Positions 22,169-32,749 of a stretch of 64,000 nucleotides of DNA are shown one piece after another. The notes beneath the pieces are model-generated. The model saw only the letters and a list, made by a program, of their open reading frames with translations, did no database searches and was not told the origin of the DNA. The DNA is from Primulina eburnea (taxonomy: Eukaryota; Streptophyta; Magnoliopsida; Lamiales; Gesneriaceae). The translations under genes and the position numbers were made by a program. Location: positions 19,480,056 through 19,544,055 of the forward strand of contig NC_133108.1 in assembly GCF_022965805.1 (NCBI RefSeq), in the 5' to 3' direction. The stretch's first letter is position 1, and each line of letters begins with the position of its first letter.

Positions 22169-23786
22169 TGTAATAGCCGAGCCCGGTGTACGGTACGGTT
22201 TAAGTTTTGTATGTTTATTTGGGTTATGTGATTAGATGTTTAGAGTTGTGTTTTGGGCCATAGTATTATTGGTTATTGTTTTATTGAGGTGTTAGTTGGT
22301 GTTGATTGTTCGTTTCAGCATTTCGGATTGATTTTTGTTGATTGAGTACTGTTCATTGCCGTGGCTTGAGTGCAACCGCGCTCTTAGAGGAGTGCCCCCG
22401 CGGTGTACTATTCATCATTTTGGATTTGGAAGGCCGTGGCATCACCGCACCCGCGGCAGTGCTAGGACCGCACCCGCGGTAGAGACCGCACCCGCGGTAT
22501 TAGCAGCACCGCACCCGCGGTCATCGTGCATGGATTTTATTTTGTTGTGCCGTGAGCTTAGCGCACCCGCGGTGCTTGTGGCAGCGCACCCGCGGTGAAG
22601 GTATGGGCGAGATATTTAGTTACTTTTTGGGAGTGGTTGGCCATACTTTCCCTTATCTTTTCCCTTCCAACTCGTTTTCTCTCCTTTTCCAAGGGTTTTC
22701 TTCCATTTCAATTGCTTCCTACCTTTGATTCTTGGATTTGTTTGGATTTCCGACTTGAGATCGAGGTTCTCCGTGGCATAAGGAAGCTTAGGTAAGTTTT
22801 TGGTTGAGTTCTATCATGGTTTTGGTTATGAGATGTTATAGGGTGTTGTTATTGTTGGTTTAATGGATTGTTTCACTTGAGTTTTTGGATTTAGAGTTGA
22901 TATTGTTGTTATTTATGGATTATTGTTGTAGGTGGTGTACCAAGAGTATAGTTTGGAGGTGTTATATTGGTTTGTAAGTGGAATTTCATCCCTTTTGCTC
23001 ACATGATGTTATATGTATTGTGTTTTAAAGATTTTAAAGTGATATTCCCTTCAATTGATTCATTGTTATGTATTGATCCCATTGATTATCTATTGGAGGC
23101 ATTGAAGTCTCACTATTGTTAAAAGGGAATACAATAGAAAATAAGAGATTGTGAAACGACGGCTTTAAATGCTATTCAGAGTTCAAATGTTTTATTGGAT
23201 TGATTGAATCATAGTCAGAGCATTGCATGCAATTAGTTGATCAACAACCATAGGCTTTTATCCCTCACAGTTATCGATTTATATCGATGGGATATTTGCA
23301 ACCACAGTCAGAGATACTATTGATATCAATCCAACCAGAGAAAAGAGAAATACCATCGTATTGCTATCTATTGCTATTGCTATTGCTACAGTTATTGCTA
23401 TATTATTCATGTTTCAGAGTTGATGATATTTATGATTTCAAAGTCATGTTTTACAGAGTATATGGTATCATTGCTATGTTAGAGTTCCACTTGCTGAGAT
23501 TTATTCTCATTTCAGTTATTTTCATGTGAAGCAGATAAGAGTGACCGACCAGGACAGTGATCGTGGATGGGGGTCATATGCATACACCGTTGGAAGGAAG
23601 ATTATTTTGTATCATTTTGGGACATGATCATAAGAATGATTATTTTGTATTTTGTATATCATTTGAATGATCATGTATTTATTTTGTAAACATTTTTATG
23701 AAATGTATTTTGAAACTCCTTCCATATTTTAAAGAAAATTTTATTTCCGCTGCGTATTTTTATTGTTACGGGATAGAGGTGTCACA
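22169..23786 (+). repeat. Element E 3' LTR (A family)
   Basis: 1618 bp, TGTAATAGCC...GTGTCACA. It is homologous to the LTRs of A, L, M, N and O. It abuts 26 bp of element H pol at 23787, so E was probably inserted in H. Confidence 0.93.
22369..22596 (+). promoter_or_regulatory. Paired GC-rich core array, E LTR (eight units)
   Basis: Cores related to ACCGCACCCGCGGT start at 22369, 22391, 22444, 22467, 22485, 22508, 22560 and 22583: four pairs 22-23 bp apart, pair starts 75, 41 and 75 bp apart. A GATATTTAG TATA-like run follows at about 22612. Confidence 0.75.
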
Positions 23787-23812
23787 CCTTTCATCCTTTT
23801 CCTGATCAATTC
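23787..23812 (-). pseudogene. Element H: detached piece of integrase
   Basis: Read on the minus strand these 26 bp continue the H integrase reading frame that stops at 35449 (translation ELIRKRMK, matching the VIQKRMK region of relatives). It is separated from the rest of H by solo LTR F and cut by the E LTR at 23786. Confidence 0.85.
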
Positions 23813-23891
23813 TGTAATGCCCAAGATTTAATTATTATAATCAGACGTTGATTAATTGACATGAGTGAAGTCATACGAACTCAAATGACGA

Positions 23892-24066
23892 GGCCGAGCG
23901 GTAGAAAAAGACCGCCCGAGCGCCAACACACCATAAGTAAGAAAATTGGACAGAACGTTTGGCGCCCGAGCGGTAGAAAGTTACCGCCCGAGCGCCAATG
24001 GAGATAAGCTAGCCTTCGGACAGAAAGTGCCGCGCTCGAGCGGTACTTTCTTACCGCTCGAGCGCG
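23892..24066 (+). promoter_or_regulatory. Three GC-rich hairpins in LTR F
   Basis: Inverted repeats begin at 23892, 23961 and 24031, 69-70 bp apart. The third is perfect: 15-bp arms 24031-24045 and 24052-24066 with a 6-nt loop. The second (23961-23975 / 23982-23996) has two mismatches; the first is weaker. Each arm carries CTCGAG or CCCGAG next to CGGT/ACCG. The array ends about 50 bp upstream of the TATA-like run, the same place as the core arrays of B and D. Confidence 0.75.
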
Positions 24067-25138
24067 AGACGTGTAATAGGAGGGATGGACCACTCGTCCT
24101 CGTGCATGCAACGTAGGATATATATATAAATTCCTTCTTTCTTCAGAATTCAGAAAGGGGAAAAACGAGAAGAATTCGAGGAAAGATTACGAGAAATCCT
24201 TACGCCTTTTGTGAGAAATCCGTCCGTCTGATTTTAGATCCGACTTCGGTACCGTGTTCCTATCAACACAGGCTACAACTGGACGTAAGTTTTATTACGT
24301 TTAGACATGAGTTGAATTTATGATGTTGTCAGAATTGAATAGAATTCATATATGATGTTATTGTCATGTTAGACATCATAGAATCAAAGTCAGATCGAGA
24401 AACAGACTGCTTATGTAATTGTTATGAATTTCAGAAGATCTTGACTGAGATTTAACACTAGATTTGTAGTGTTCTTGATTTAAGAATAGAAAGATGAGTT
24501 TTTCTATGAATTCTGGTATTATATCTGTGATGTTTGATTTGACGGGGTTATCAAGATTGTATTGTGTACCGTTGAAACATCAGTTGATTCAGATTGTTCA
24601 GATTCAGAAATGAGTTCGATTGTATTGTGATATCGTTGATATGGATTAGATTGTATCTGTTTCGATATTGATCAGATTATATACAGTGTTGAGTATTGAC
24701 CAGAACAGATTGTGTATTGAGTTATTCATTGACACAGTGTATTCGATATTGTCATTTCAGATTTGATATGGACAGATTTGAATACAGGTCATCGTCTTCC
24801 TCAGACCGGGACGACAAAGGTATAATTCATGTGATATTCGGGAAGCATAACTCAAATTAGATTAATTTGAGTTTCCCAATAAAATCACATACTAGATTAT
24901 TGTTTATATTGTTACCTGATTATGCTTTAATTATAGAATTGTATTCAAGCATGTAAGATAATGGTGATATTCAGTTATGAATATGATTATGCTTTGTTTA
25001 CAGATTGTTAGTCATTGCATTTAAGATAGGAAAGTCTTGACAGCCATTGTCAGACTTCTAGACGTTCGGTGTATCTCAACTTAGGAGTAGCCATTACTCC
25101 TATTGCCAGCCGTCGATACAGCTCGGACCAAAGTCTAG

Positions 25139-25198
25139 GAATAAGACGTACAGTCGTCCCGAGTGGTTGGGTAGGTGACAGCCAGTGACGTCTTATTC
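25139..25198 (+). other. Conserved LTR stem-loop in F
   Basis: Perfect 11-bp arms GAATAAGACGT (25139-25149) and ACGTCTTATTC (25188-25198), with CCCGAGTGGTTGGGTAGG in the loop as in B. Confidence 0.7.
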
Positions 25199-25239
25199 AC
25201 CCCGGGATCCCTAGAGTTATAGTTGAGTCAAGTCTAGAC

Positions 25240-26985
25240 TGAAAGCGGACCGGTTACGGAGGCCGGAAACGCAACGGAAGCAAAAATTTTAAGTTTTATC
25301 ATGAAATTTTCGGCCCCCCCTTGGTATAGGTGTAATATTTACAAAACAAACCAAAACATACATAGGGTGTATGAAGAAGGTTTACCTATCAACCCCTTGA
25401 TGAGGTTGATGAATGGCACCAACTAAAGTGTGAACACTTTAGCTCTTGAAATGGATGACAATCTACAAGCACACCTCCTTTCCTTCAAGAATTAGGCCCA
25501 CCACTAAGCTAGGTAAAACCCCTTTTGATTTGCACTAGAAAATCAAAAGGATTTTTCAATGAGAAGATTTTTATTCTCCAACACTTGAAGAACAAAACTA
25601 GAAGAAAAATGGAGAGAATTGTGTGTGTGTGTGTTCGGCCAAGTGAGAGAAGAAGAGGGTGAGAATGACTTAATTTTTCTTGTCTTGGTGTTGCAAAAAG
25701 CAAAAGCCAAAAGTTGCATGCCATGCAATTTTTTATTCAAAAGTATTCTCCACCCCTTGGTCTCCCAAGCATGCAAACCCTAGTATATTTTGCATGTGGG
25801 CTTGTAACTATTACAAGGCCCATGGACTTTTAATTGTCTCAAACCTTGTAGAGCCCAATTGGAAATAATTATTTGACTGGTGGTCTTGAGTAAAATCAAA
25901 TAAAGTCTATGCTCGAATAAGGACATGTTTAGTCCGAATCACATTGAGATGTGAACCCACGGCTAGTTGTATCAATGAACCATTGAGGGCCACACAAGTG
26001 CTCCATTCTTACTTATCAACTCCTTGATAGTAAGAACGTCAGAACTCAAGTCTGATAGTACCCAACCAATCACGTTAAACGCCTAGCAGCATCGCTTACG
26101 TGATTCCCTAGGTATCACATGATAGTGCCTGCAAGAACCATTCAATTATGGTTAGCGTACAGTACGGTCCCTTCAACTCATATATCCCGACCGATTCGAC
26201 AACTATTGGTCTATCGAGAGTTGTCAATGAATCGATACTATGTGTCATGTTGTGGTTGCGTCGATGGTGTAATCTATGAAACCCCTTTCATAATTACCAC
26301 CATACTCTGATCAGAGATTTCAACCCACACATACATGATAAACACATAGGATATCCATACCCGTAGGTAAGCGGTGAATCCCCGACTACAATGCATCGAC
26401 TCCTATATGTTTCGCCGTAACACCCAACCTTGCCACCTAATGACCCCATAAGAGTCGGTAAACAAGTCAAAGTGAAACGCTAGCACATAGAGTCTCAATG
26501 TTGTCCCGGGTCATAAGGACTAATTCTGTACAACCATAAACCAGGACTTTTCCACTCGATAAGTGAGAACCACTTGGAAAGTCCTTTTATGGAGGGTTGT
26601 TCAGTGCACTCTACAAGGAGCACCTATCTACATGCTCGGACATCACAATGTCCCCTACCAATGAAACATGGTACTCACATCGCAGATACTAGTCTCTAAC
26701 TCGAGCGGCCTATATCCTTCTTAGTGGCGGCTGAATCGACTAGGAACGGTTTAGAATATACAGTATTCCAAATATGAGTTTCATGATACTCATCATATGA
26801 GCATCTCATATTCTTTCTACTATTTGTATATTCAAGGACTTTATCTATGCAACTAGCATGGGTATAAAGATAAAGATGCGCCAAATTAATAAATTCAAAT
26901 ATTATTAAAATAAAGATCGTTTATACAAAGAGTTTCATCGTGAACAGTCGGCCAACACTTGGCTCGACGTGCACCTACTCTAACA
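25240..26985 (-). repeat. Element G 3' LTR, rearranged relative to 5' LTR
   Basis: 1746 bp against 2079 bp for the other copy. Most of it is almost identical, but around 25845-26010 two segments are present in reverse orientation relative to the 5' LTR and about 330 bp between them are missing. A (TG)n run lies near 25620-25634. Confidence 0.93.
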
Positions 26986-26998
26986 ATCTCCCACTTGC
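26986..26998 (-). promoter_or_regulatory. Element G polypurine tract
   Basis: Minus strand GCAAGTGGGAGAT, directly before the LTR start TGTTAGAG and 1 nt after the pol stop codon. Confidence 0.85.
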
Positions 26999-26999
26999 A

Positions 27000-29900
27000 C
27001 TAGAGCCAACTACCCATATACTTTAGACCCATTGATTCGCGATGCTTCTCGAATGATGGTCCTGGTAAAGGCTTGGTTAGTGGATCAGCAACATTATCTG
27101 CGGAGCCGACTTTGTCGATCGACACTTCTCCTCGTTCCACGATCTCTCTGAGGATGTGGTACTTTCTCAATACATGTTTGGACTTCTGATGAGACCTTGG
27201 CTCCTTCGCCTGAGCTATGGCTCCCGTGTTGTCGCACATCACCGGGATAGGAGCAACTCCATTTGGAATGACGCCCAACTCTTGGACGAAATTCCTAATC
27301 CAAACAGCCTCCTTTGCTGCAGCCGATGCAGCAATGTATTCTGCCTCAGTGGTGGAATCCGCAGTACTGTCTTGCTTGGAACTCTTCCAAGAGACAGCAC
27401 CACCATTGAGCATGAATATGAATCCGGAGGTTGACTTCGAGTCATCAACATCGCTTTGGAAGCTAGAGTCGGTATAGCCTTCCAATTTTAGTTCTCCACC
27501 CCCATAGACCAAAAACAACTTATTGGTCCTTCTCAAATACTTGAGGATGTCTTTCACAGCTTTCCAGTGTGGAAGACCAGGGTTGGATTGATATCTACTC
27601 ACTACACTTAGTGCAAATGCCACGTCAGGACGTGTAGATATCATCCCATACATAATACTACCAATAGCCGAAGCATACGGAATTCGTGTCATCGCCGCTA
27701 TCTCTGCATCAGTCTTGGGAGACATAGACTTGGATAGGGACACGCCATGACACATTGGTAGATGTCCTCTCTTGGACTCATCCATCGAGAACCGCTTCAC
27801 GATGGTATCAATGTATGTGGACTGGGTGAGACCAAGCAATCTTCTTGATCTATCTCTATAGATCTGTATTCCCAATACAAAAGATGCTTCACCCAAGTCC
27901 TGCATTGAGAACTTACTTGCTAACCATATCTTTGTTGATTGCAACATTCCTACATCATTCCCAATGAGTAGAATGTCATCAACATAAAGAACAAGGAATG
28001 TCACAGCACTCCCACTGACCTTCTTATACACAGGGTTCCTCAGGATTCTTAGTAAAACCAAACTCTTTGATTGTACTATCGAATCTGAGGTTCCAGCTCC
28101 TCGATGCCTGCTTAAGACCATAAATAGATCTTTGAAGTTTGCATACCATATGCTCACTTCCGATAGATGTGAAACCCTCAGGTTGAGACATGTAAATTTC
28201 TTCCTTAATATCCCCATTAAGGAAGGCTGTCTTAACATCCATCTGCCATATCTCATAGTCATACCATGCAGCTATGGCTAGCAATATCCTAATGGACTTG
28301 AACATCGCAACTGGAGAAAAGGTTTCCTCATAGTCAACACCTTGCCTTTGAGTATACCCTTTTGCTACCAATCGCGCCTTGAAGGTCAATACCTTCCCAT
28401 CCGCCCCAAGTTTCCTCTTGTAAATCCATTTACATCCTATGGGAACAGTTCCCTCAGGTGGATCCACAAGATTCCACACTTGGTTCGAATGCATGGAATT
28501 CATCTCAGATTCCATTGCTTCAAGCCATTTGGATGAATCGGCATCTGATAACGCTTCCTTGAAGGTCCTTGGATCACATCCAAGATTAGGCTCATCATGG
28601 CCCTCTTCAAGAAGCAGACCATACCTCACAGGTGGTCTCGAGACTCTCTCGGTTCTTCTAGGAGCTTGTATCTCCTCACTTGGCTTCTCGGGTGTGGGTT
28701 CTACAACTGTGGGTGTCTCTCGAACCTCTTCGAGTTCTATCATCTCGCCTTTTCTATCCAATAGAAATTCCTTTTCCAAAAAGGTTGCGTTCCTAGAAAC
28801 AAACACCTTTGTTTCTTGAGGATGATAGAAATAATATCCAATGGAATTCCTTGGATATCCCACAAAGTAGCATAAAATGGATCGACTATCCAATTTATCT
28901 CCCACTGTCTGCTTCACATAAGCAGGACACCCCCATATTCTAAGATAAGAATACTTGGGAGGCTTACCCATCCATATCTCATATGGAGTCTTGTCAACTG
29001 CCTTTGTATGGACATTGTTCAACAACAGTGCCGCTGTTTCAAGCGCATATCCCCAAAAGGATGGCGGCAACTCTGTGAACCCCATCATAGACCGAACCAT
29101 GTCCATCAAAGTCCGGTTACGACGCTCCGAAACACCATTCAACTGCGGTGTAGCGGGCGGAGTCCACTGCGAGAGAATCCCATTCTCTCTAAGATACTCT
29201 TGGAACATGGCACTCAAGTACTCACCACCTCGATCCGATCGAAGTGTCTTGATGCTTCGTCCCAATTGATTCTCTACTTCACTTCTGAATTCTTTGAACT
29301 TTTCAAAGGCTTCAGACTTGTATTTCATCAAATACACATACCCATACCTCGAATGGTCATCGGTAAAGGTGATGAAGTAGGCATGTCCATGCTTAGTGGT
29401 GATGCTAAGCGGACCGCACAGATCGGTATGGATCAAATCCAATAACCCTTTGGCTCGCTCCGCATGGCCCTTAAAGGGAATTTTGGTCATCTTTCCTTTT
29501 AGACAGGATTCACAAGTCGTGAGAGCATTAATATCGGACATATCAAACATGCCAACTCCCACTAACTTGTTCATCCTTCTTAGGGATATATGACCTAATC
29601 GAGCATGCCATAATTGTGCCGAATTAAGAGTATCTTGTTTGCGCTTATTTGTTGTTGTTATCGTTTGGACATTGTTAAGTGGAATATCTTTTAATTTTAA
29701 GGTGTAGAGATTGTTTTCAAGTTCACCCGTACCAACTAAACATTCATTCTTGTAAATATTGCAAACACCTTTGCTAAATAAACAAGAAAATCCATCAATA
29801 TCAAGCATAGAAATGGAAATAATGTTTTTAACCAAGTCTGGTACATACAAAACATCTCTCAAAACAAGCTTAAAATCATTGTTCAATATTAAATAAACAT

Positions 29901-30930
29901 CTCCTACGGCTTTGGCAGCAACCCTTGCTCCATTGCCCATCCTCAGGAAGGTCTCACCCTCTCGGAGCCTCCTACTTCTTCCCATCACCTGCAAATCATT
30001 ACAGAGATGTGAGCCACAGCCGGTATCTAATACCCAAGAAGTAGAATTAATCGAGATATTTACTTCAATATAGAACATACCCTTGCCAGAACCCTTCTGT
30101 GCAAGATATTCCCTGCAGCTACGCCTCCAATGTCCAGGCTTCTTGCAGTGGTGACAGATGTCAACAGTCTTCTCAGCCTTGGCTGGCGCGGCTGCCACTA
30201 CGGGACTCGGAGTCTGCCTCTTCAAGGGCTCGCTCTTCTTGGGGCGCTGGAAAGAACGCTTCTTTCCCTTCCCATGTGGACCGGTCTTCGTGCCAGATGA
30301 AGAGCCCACATAAAGAACCGACTTCTCCTTCTTGATGGTGGACTCAAAGGTCACAAGCATGTTCACCAACTCTTCAAGGCTGGGCTCGAGCTTGTTCATA
30401 TTGAAGTTCACGACAAAAGGATCGAAAGAGCTAGGCAGTGACAACAGTAGCACATCCGTGGTCAACTCTGATGGCAAGATCAAATCCATGCCCACGAGCT
30501 TGTCCACGAGCCCAATCAACTTTAGGCCATGCTCATGGACCGAAGTCCCATCTCGCATGCGTAAAGTGATGAGCTCCTTTACTGTGGCATGCCTCAAAGG
30601 CCGAGTCTGCTCACCGAAGAGCTCCTTGAGGTGCATATGAATGTCAGCAGCATTCTTTGCATCCTCGAATCGCCTTTGCAGCTCATCGTTCATTGAAGCC
30701 TGCATATAACACTTCGCCTTCAAGTCATGGTCACACCATTCCTTGTAGGTCTGCAATTCCTCAGGAGTGCAGCCTATAGGAGCCTCAGCAGGGGGCGCCT
30801 CAGTAAGTGTATATGCGATCTTCTCCGAGTTTAGGACAATCTTTAAATTTCTTAGCCAAGTGATATAGTTTGGTCCGGTTAGAATGTGTTTTTCGAGAAT
30901 GACCGAAAACGGGTTGCGAATTGATGACAT
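27000..30930 (-). pseudogene. gag-pol: Element G gag-pol (copia), one frameshift
   Basis: Start ATG 30930 (MSSIRNPF...). The gag capsid domain (TGPNYITWLRNLK) is followed by zinc knuckle CHHCKKPGHWRRSC, protease WVLDTGCGSH, integrase HHCC (WHARLGHIS ... CESCLKGK) and D, D, E in LIHTDLCGPL, LRSDRGGEYL and NGVSERRNRTL, then RT (FKARLVAKGY, MDVKTAFLNG, YVDD near 27974-27985) and RNase H (GYTDSSFQSD, STTEAEYIA, CDNTGAIA, KHVLRKYH). The frame from 30930 ends at 28024 just after NPEEPCV; the remainder is open in another frame down to TAG at 27000-27002. The break fits a 2-bp loss in a TATA-type run shortly before YVDD. All catalytic motifs are present. Confidence 0.95.
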
Positions 30931-32735
30931 GTCAAAGATTGTACTGAAAAGTAAAACAGATAAATGTTAATGACTATTTTAAAATATTTAATAAGATATA
31001 AAGTTTGGACTTTTACTTCATAAATAATCGCTCCCACTGTTTTGACATTTTCACTACCCTCTAGTGAAAACGGGAAACATTTTCCTCAGAAGGTACGTAA
31101 GGTCCAATTAGCGAATTGTGACCCCGAATAATATCGGCCATCACAATTCCTAAAAGGTAGTTTCCAATTGCATCGCCATGCAACCCTCTACGTATACTTT
31201 TGTCTCACGTTTGATTAGGACCCAATAATATGACGTCGTTCATCTTTACGTGTCAAGCCTAACCCATCGATATTGAACCTTAATGGACGGTCGCCATGAG
31301 TTCCCTCAATAATATGAGCCGAAATCATGGGAGTTCCACGTAGTTCACATCACAATGTCAATGGATGTCACAGCTTTCCGGCACTCAAGGCTCCCCAATA
31401 ATATGAGCCGAGCCCCGAGTACGGGTAGCGTTCATCATGCATCCATTGTCGATGGAAGACAAGGAAATTATAAACAAATTTATAATTCCCCTTTTCGGAC
31501 TTGATATTAATTTTGAATCTTATTCAAAATGAGGGTTTTTAATTTTGAAAGGTATTTATTTTAAAAGCTCGCCATGTTTGATCGTATGTTTGCCGGATTC
31601 ATGCAACTTTGTTATTATTATAATAATAACGCACATACTCATTATTTATAACATATCATGCATATATTATAAATAGAAAACAGTACAAGGATGATCAATT
31701 GCCCCAATACTAATGGCCCGTGTGAGCCAAACACGGGCCTAGGTCCAATCCTAGGGTAAATGCAAGGGATGCAATGCAACTAAAACTATTACATTAGCAT
31801 CCTATATTACATGTCTTCGATCTTCATAATCACCAAGGCCACCATCTTCCAATCTTGATCTTCCACTATTCTAATATTTACATTTAAATATCCATGGCAC
31901 ATAGGGATACATCTCATGGGGTGGGAACGGGCCATAAACCAAGCCCACTTTAAATTGATAATTATTACAATCATTCAACACAAATATCCTAGCATACACC
32001 TAGCAAATTGGGCTTGGGCTTTTGATCATCCTTCATGCACAATATCATATATCATACACCATCAATTAATTATCACCATAATTAATTGATCCAATATTAT
32101 ATATCTTGATCCAATCACTAACCGCCACAATTATAAATTAAATTAACAAAGTATACAAACAACTTTGTCTACTTTCAAATTAATTTATTTATAATCGAAT
32201 TTCTTGTAAATCACAATTTACTATAAATAATTAAAGTCCAACTTCAATTATTTATTTTATGAGAAAATATGTGCAACAATTGTAAATTTAAACTTAAGGG
32301 CCCAAAAACCATTTTTCACCAAAAATATTTTGGCCCATTTAAATTTCACAAAATATGTTGGCCATCCAATGGCCCAACATTTCAAGGCCCATGACACTAA
32401 GATTATCCAAAACACTTTTGGAAACCCTAGCCGTCATCGCCGTCGCCGGAGCTCCGTCGCCGCATTCCGGCAACAAAAAAAATTATTTTTTTTTTTATTT
32501 TAAAAACTGCATTTTCGGGCAGCCCCCTCGGGCTGCCCTTTGCTGCCCGAAAATTCCGGGCAGCTCGGGCAGCCCTCGGGCAGCAACATGCTGCCTGAAA
32601 ATTTATTTATTTTTTTTTTTTGTGTTCTTCAAAAAATTTCGGTCCTTGAGTTCTCTTGCACAAAAAAATCTCAAACGGTTAGAAATCGATCTCAATACAA
32701 TATTACGTAAATATTACACAAAAACCGTAACCTTA
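30931..32735 (-). other. Element G 5' leader, 1.8 kb, structured
   Basis: Untranslated region between primer binding site and gag. Three GC-rich hairpins built on GGGCAGC/GCTGCCC lie at 32517-32595. Four copies of an AATAATAT phrase recur at 31127, 31224, 31308 and 31397 in diverged repeats of about 90 nt. The middle (about 31550-32300) is AT-rich with nothing recognised. The + strand ORF at 32355-32933 crosses into the LTR and is not a gene. Confidence 0.8.
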
Positions 32736-32747
32736 GCTCGGATACCA
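32736..32747 (-). promoter_or_regulatory. Element G primer binding site
   Basis: Minus strand TGGTATCCGAGC, 2 nt from the 5' LTR end; one mismatch to the initiator Met-tRNA type site of the chromoviruses here. Confidence 0.85.
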
Positions 32748-32749
32748 CT

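Larger units (their letters stand above)
23813..25239 (+). repeat. Solo LTR F, left part
   Basis: LTR starting TGTAATGCCC, of a third LTR type related downstream to B and D. It is interrupted by copia element G at 25240 and continues at 34834. It has target duplication AATTC at 23808-23812 and 35449-35453, with no internal element sequence, so it is a solo LTR. It holds three large hairpins (23892-24066), a TATA-like run near 24115-24127 and the GAATAAGACGT stem-loop (25139-25198). Confidence 0.93.

Noticed and set aside
28342..30640. Several + strand ORFs over copia G
   Set aside because: Shadows of the minus-strand gag-pol frame, which has all the copia domains in order.
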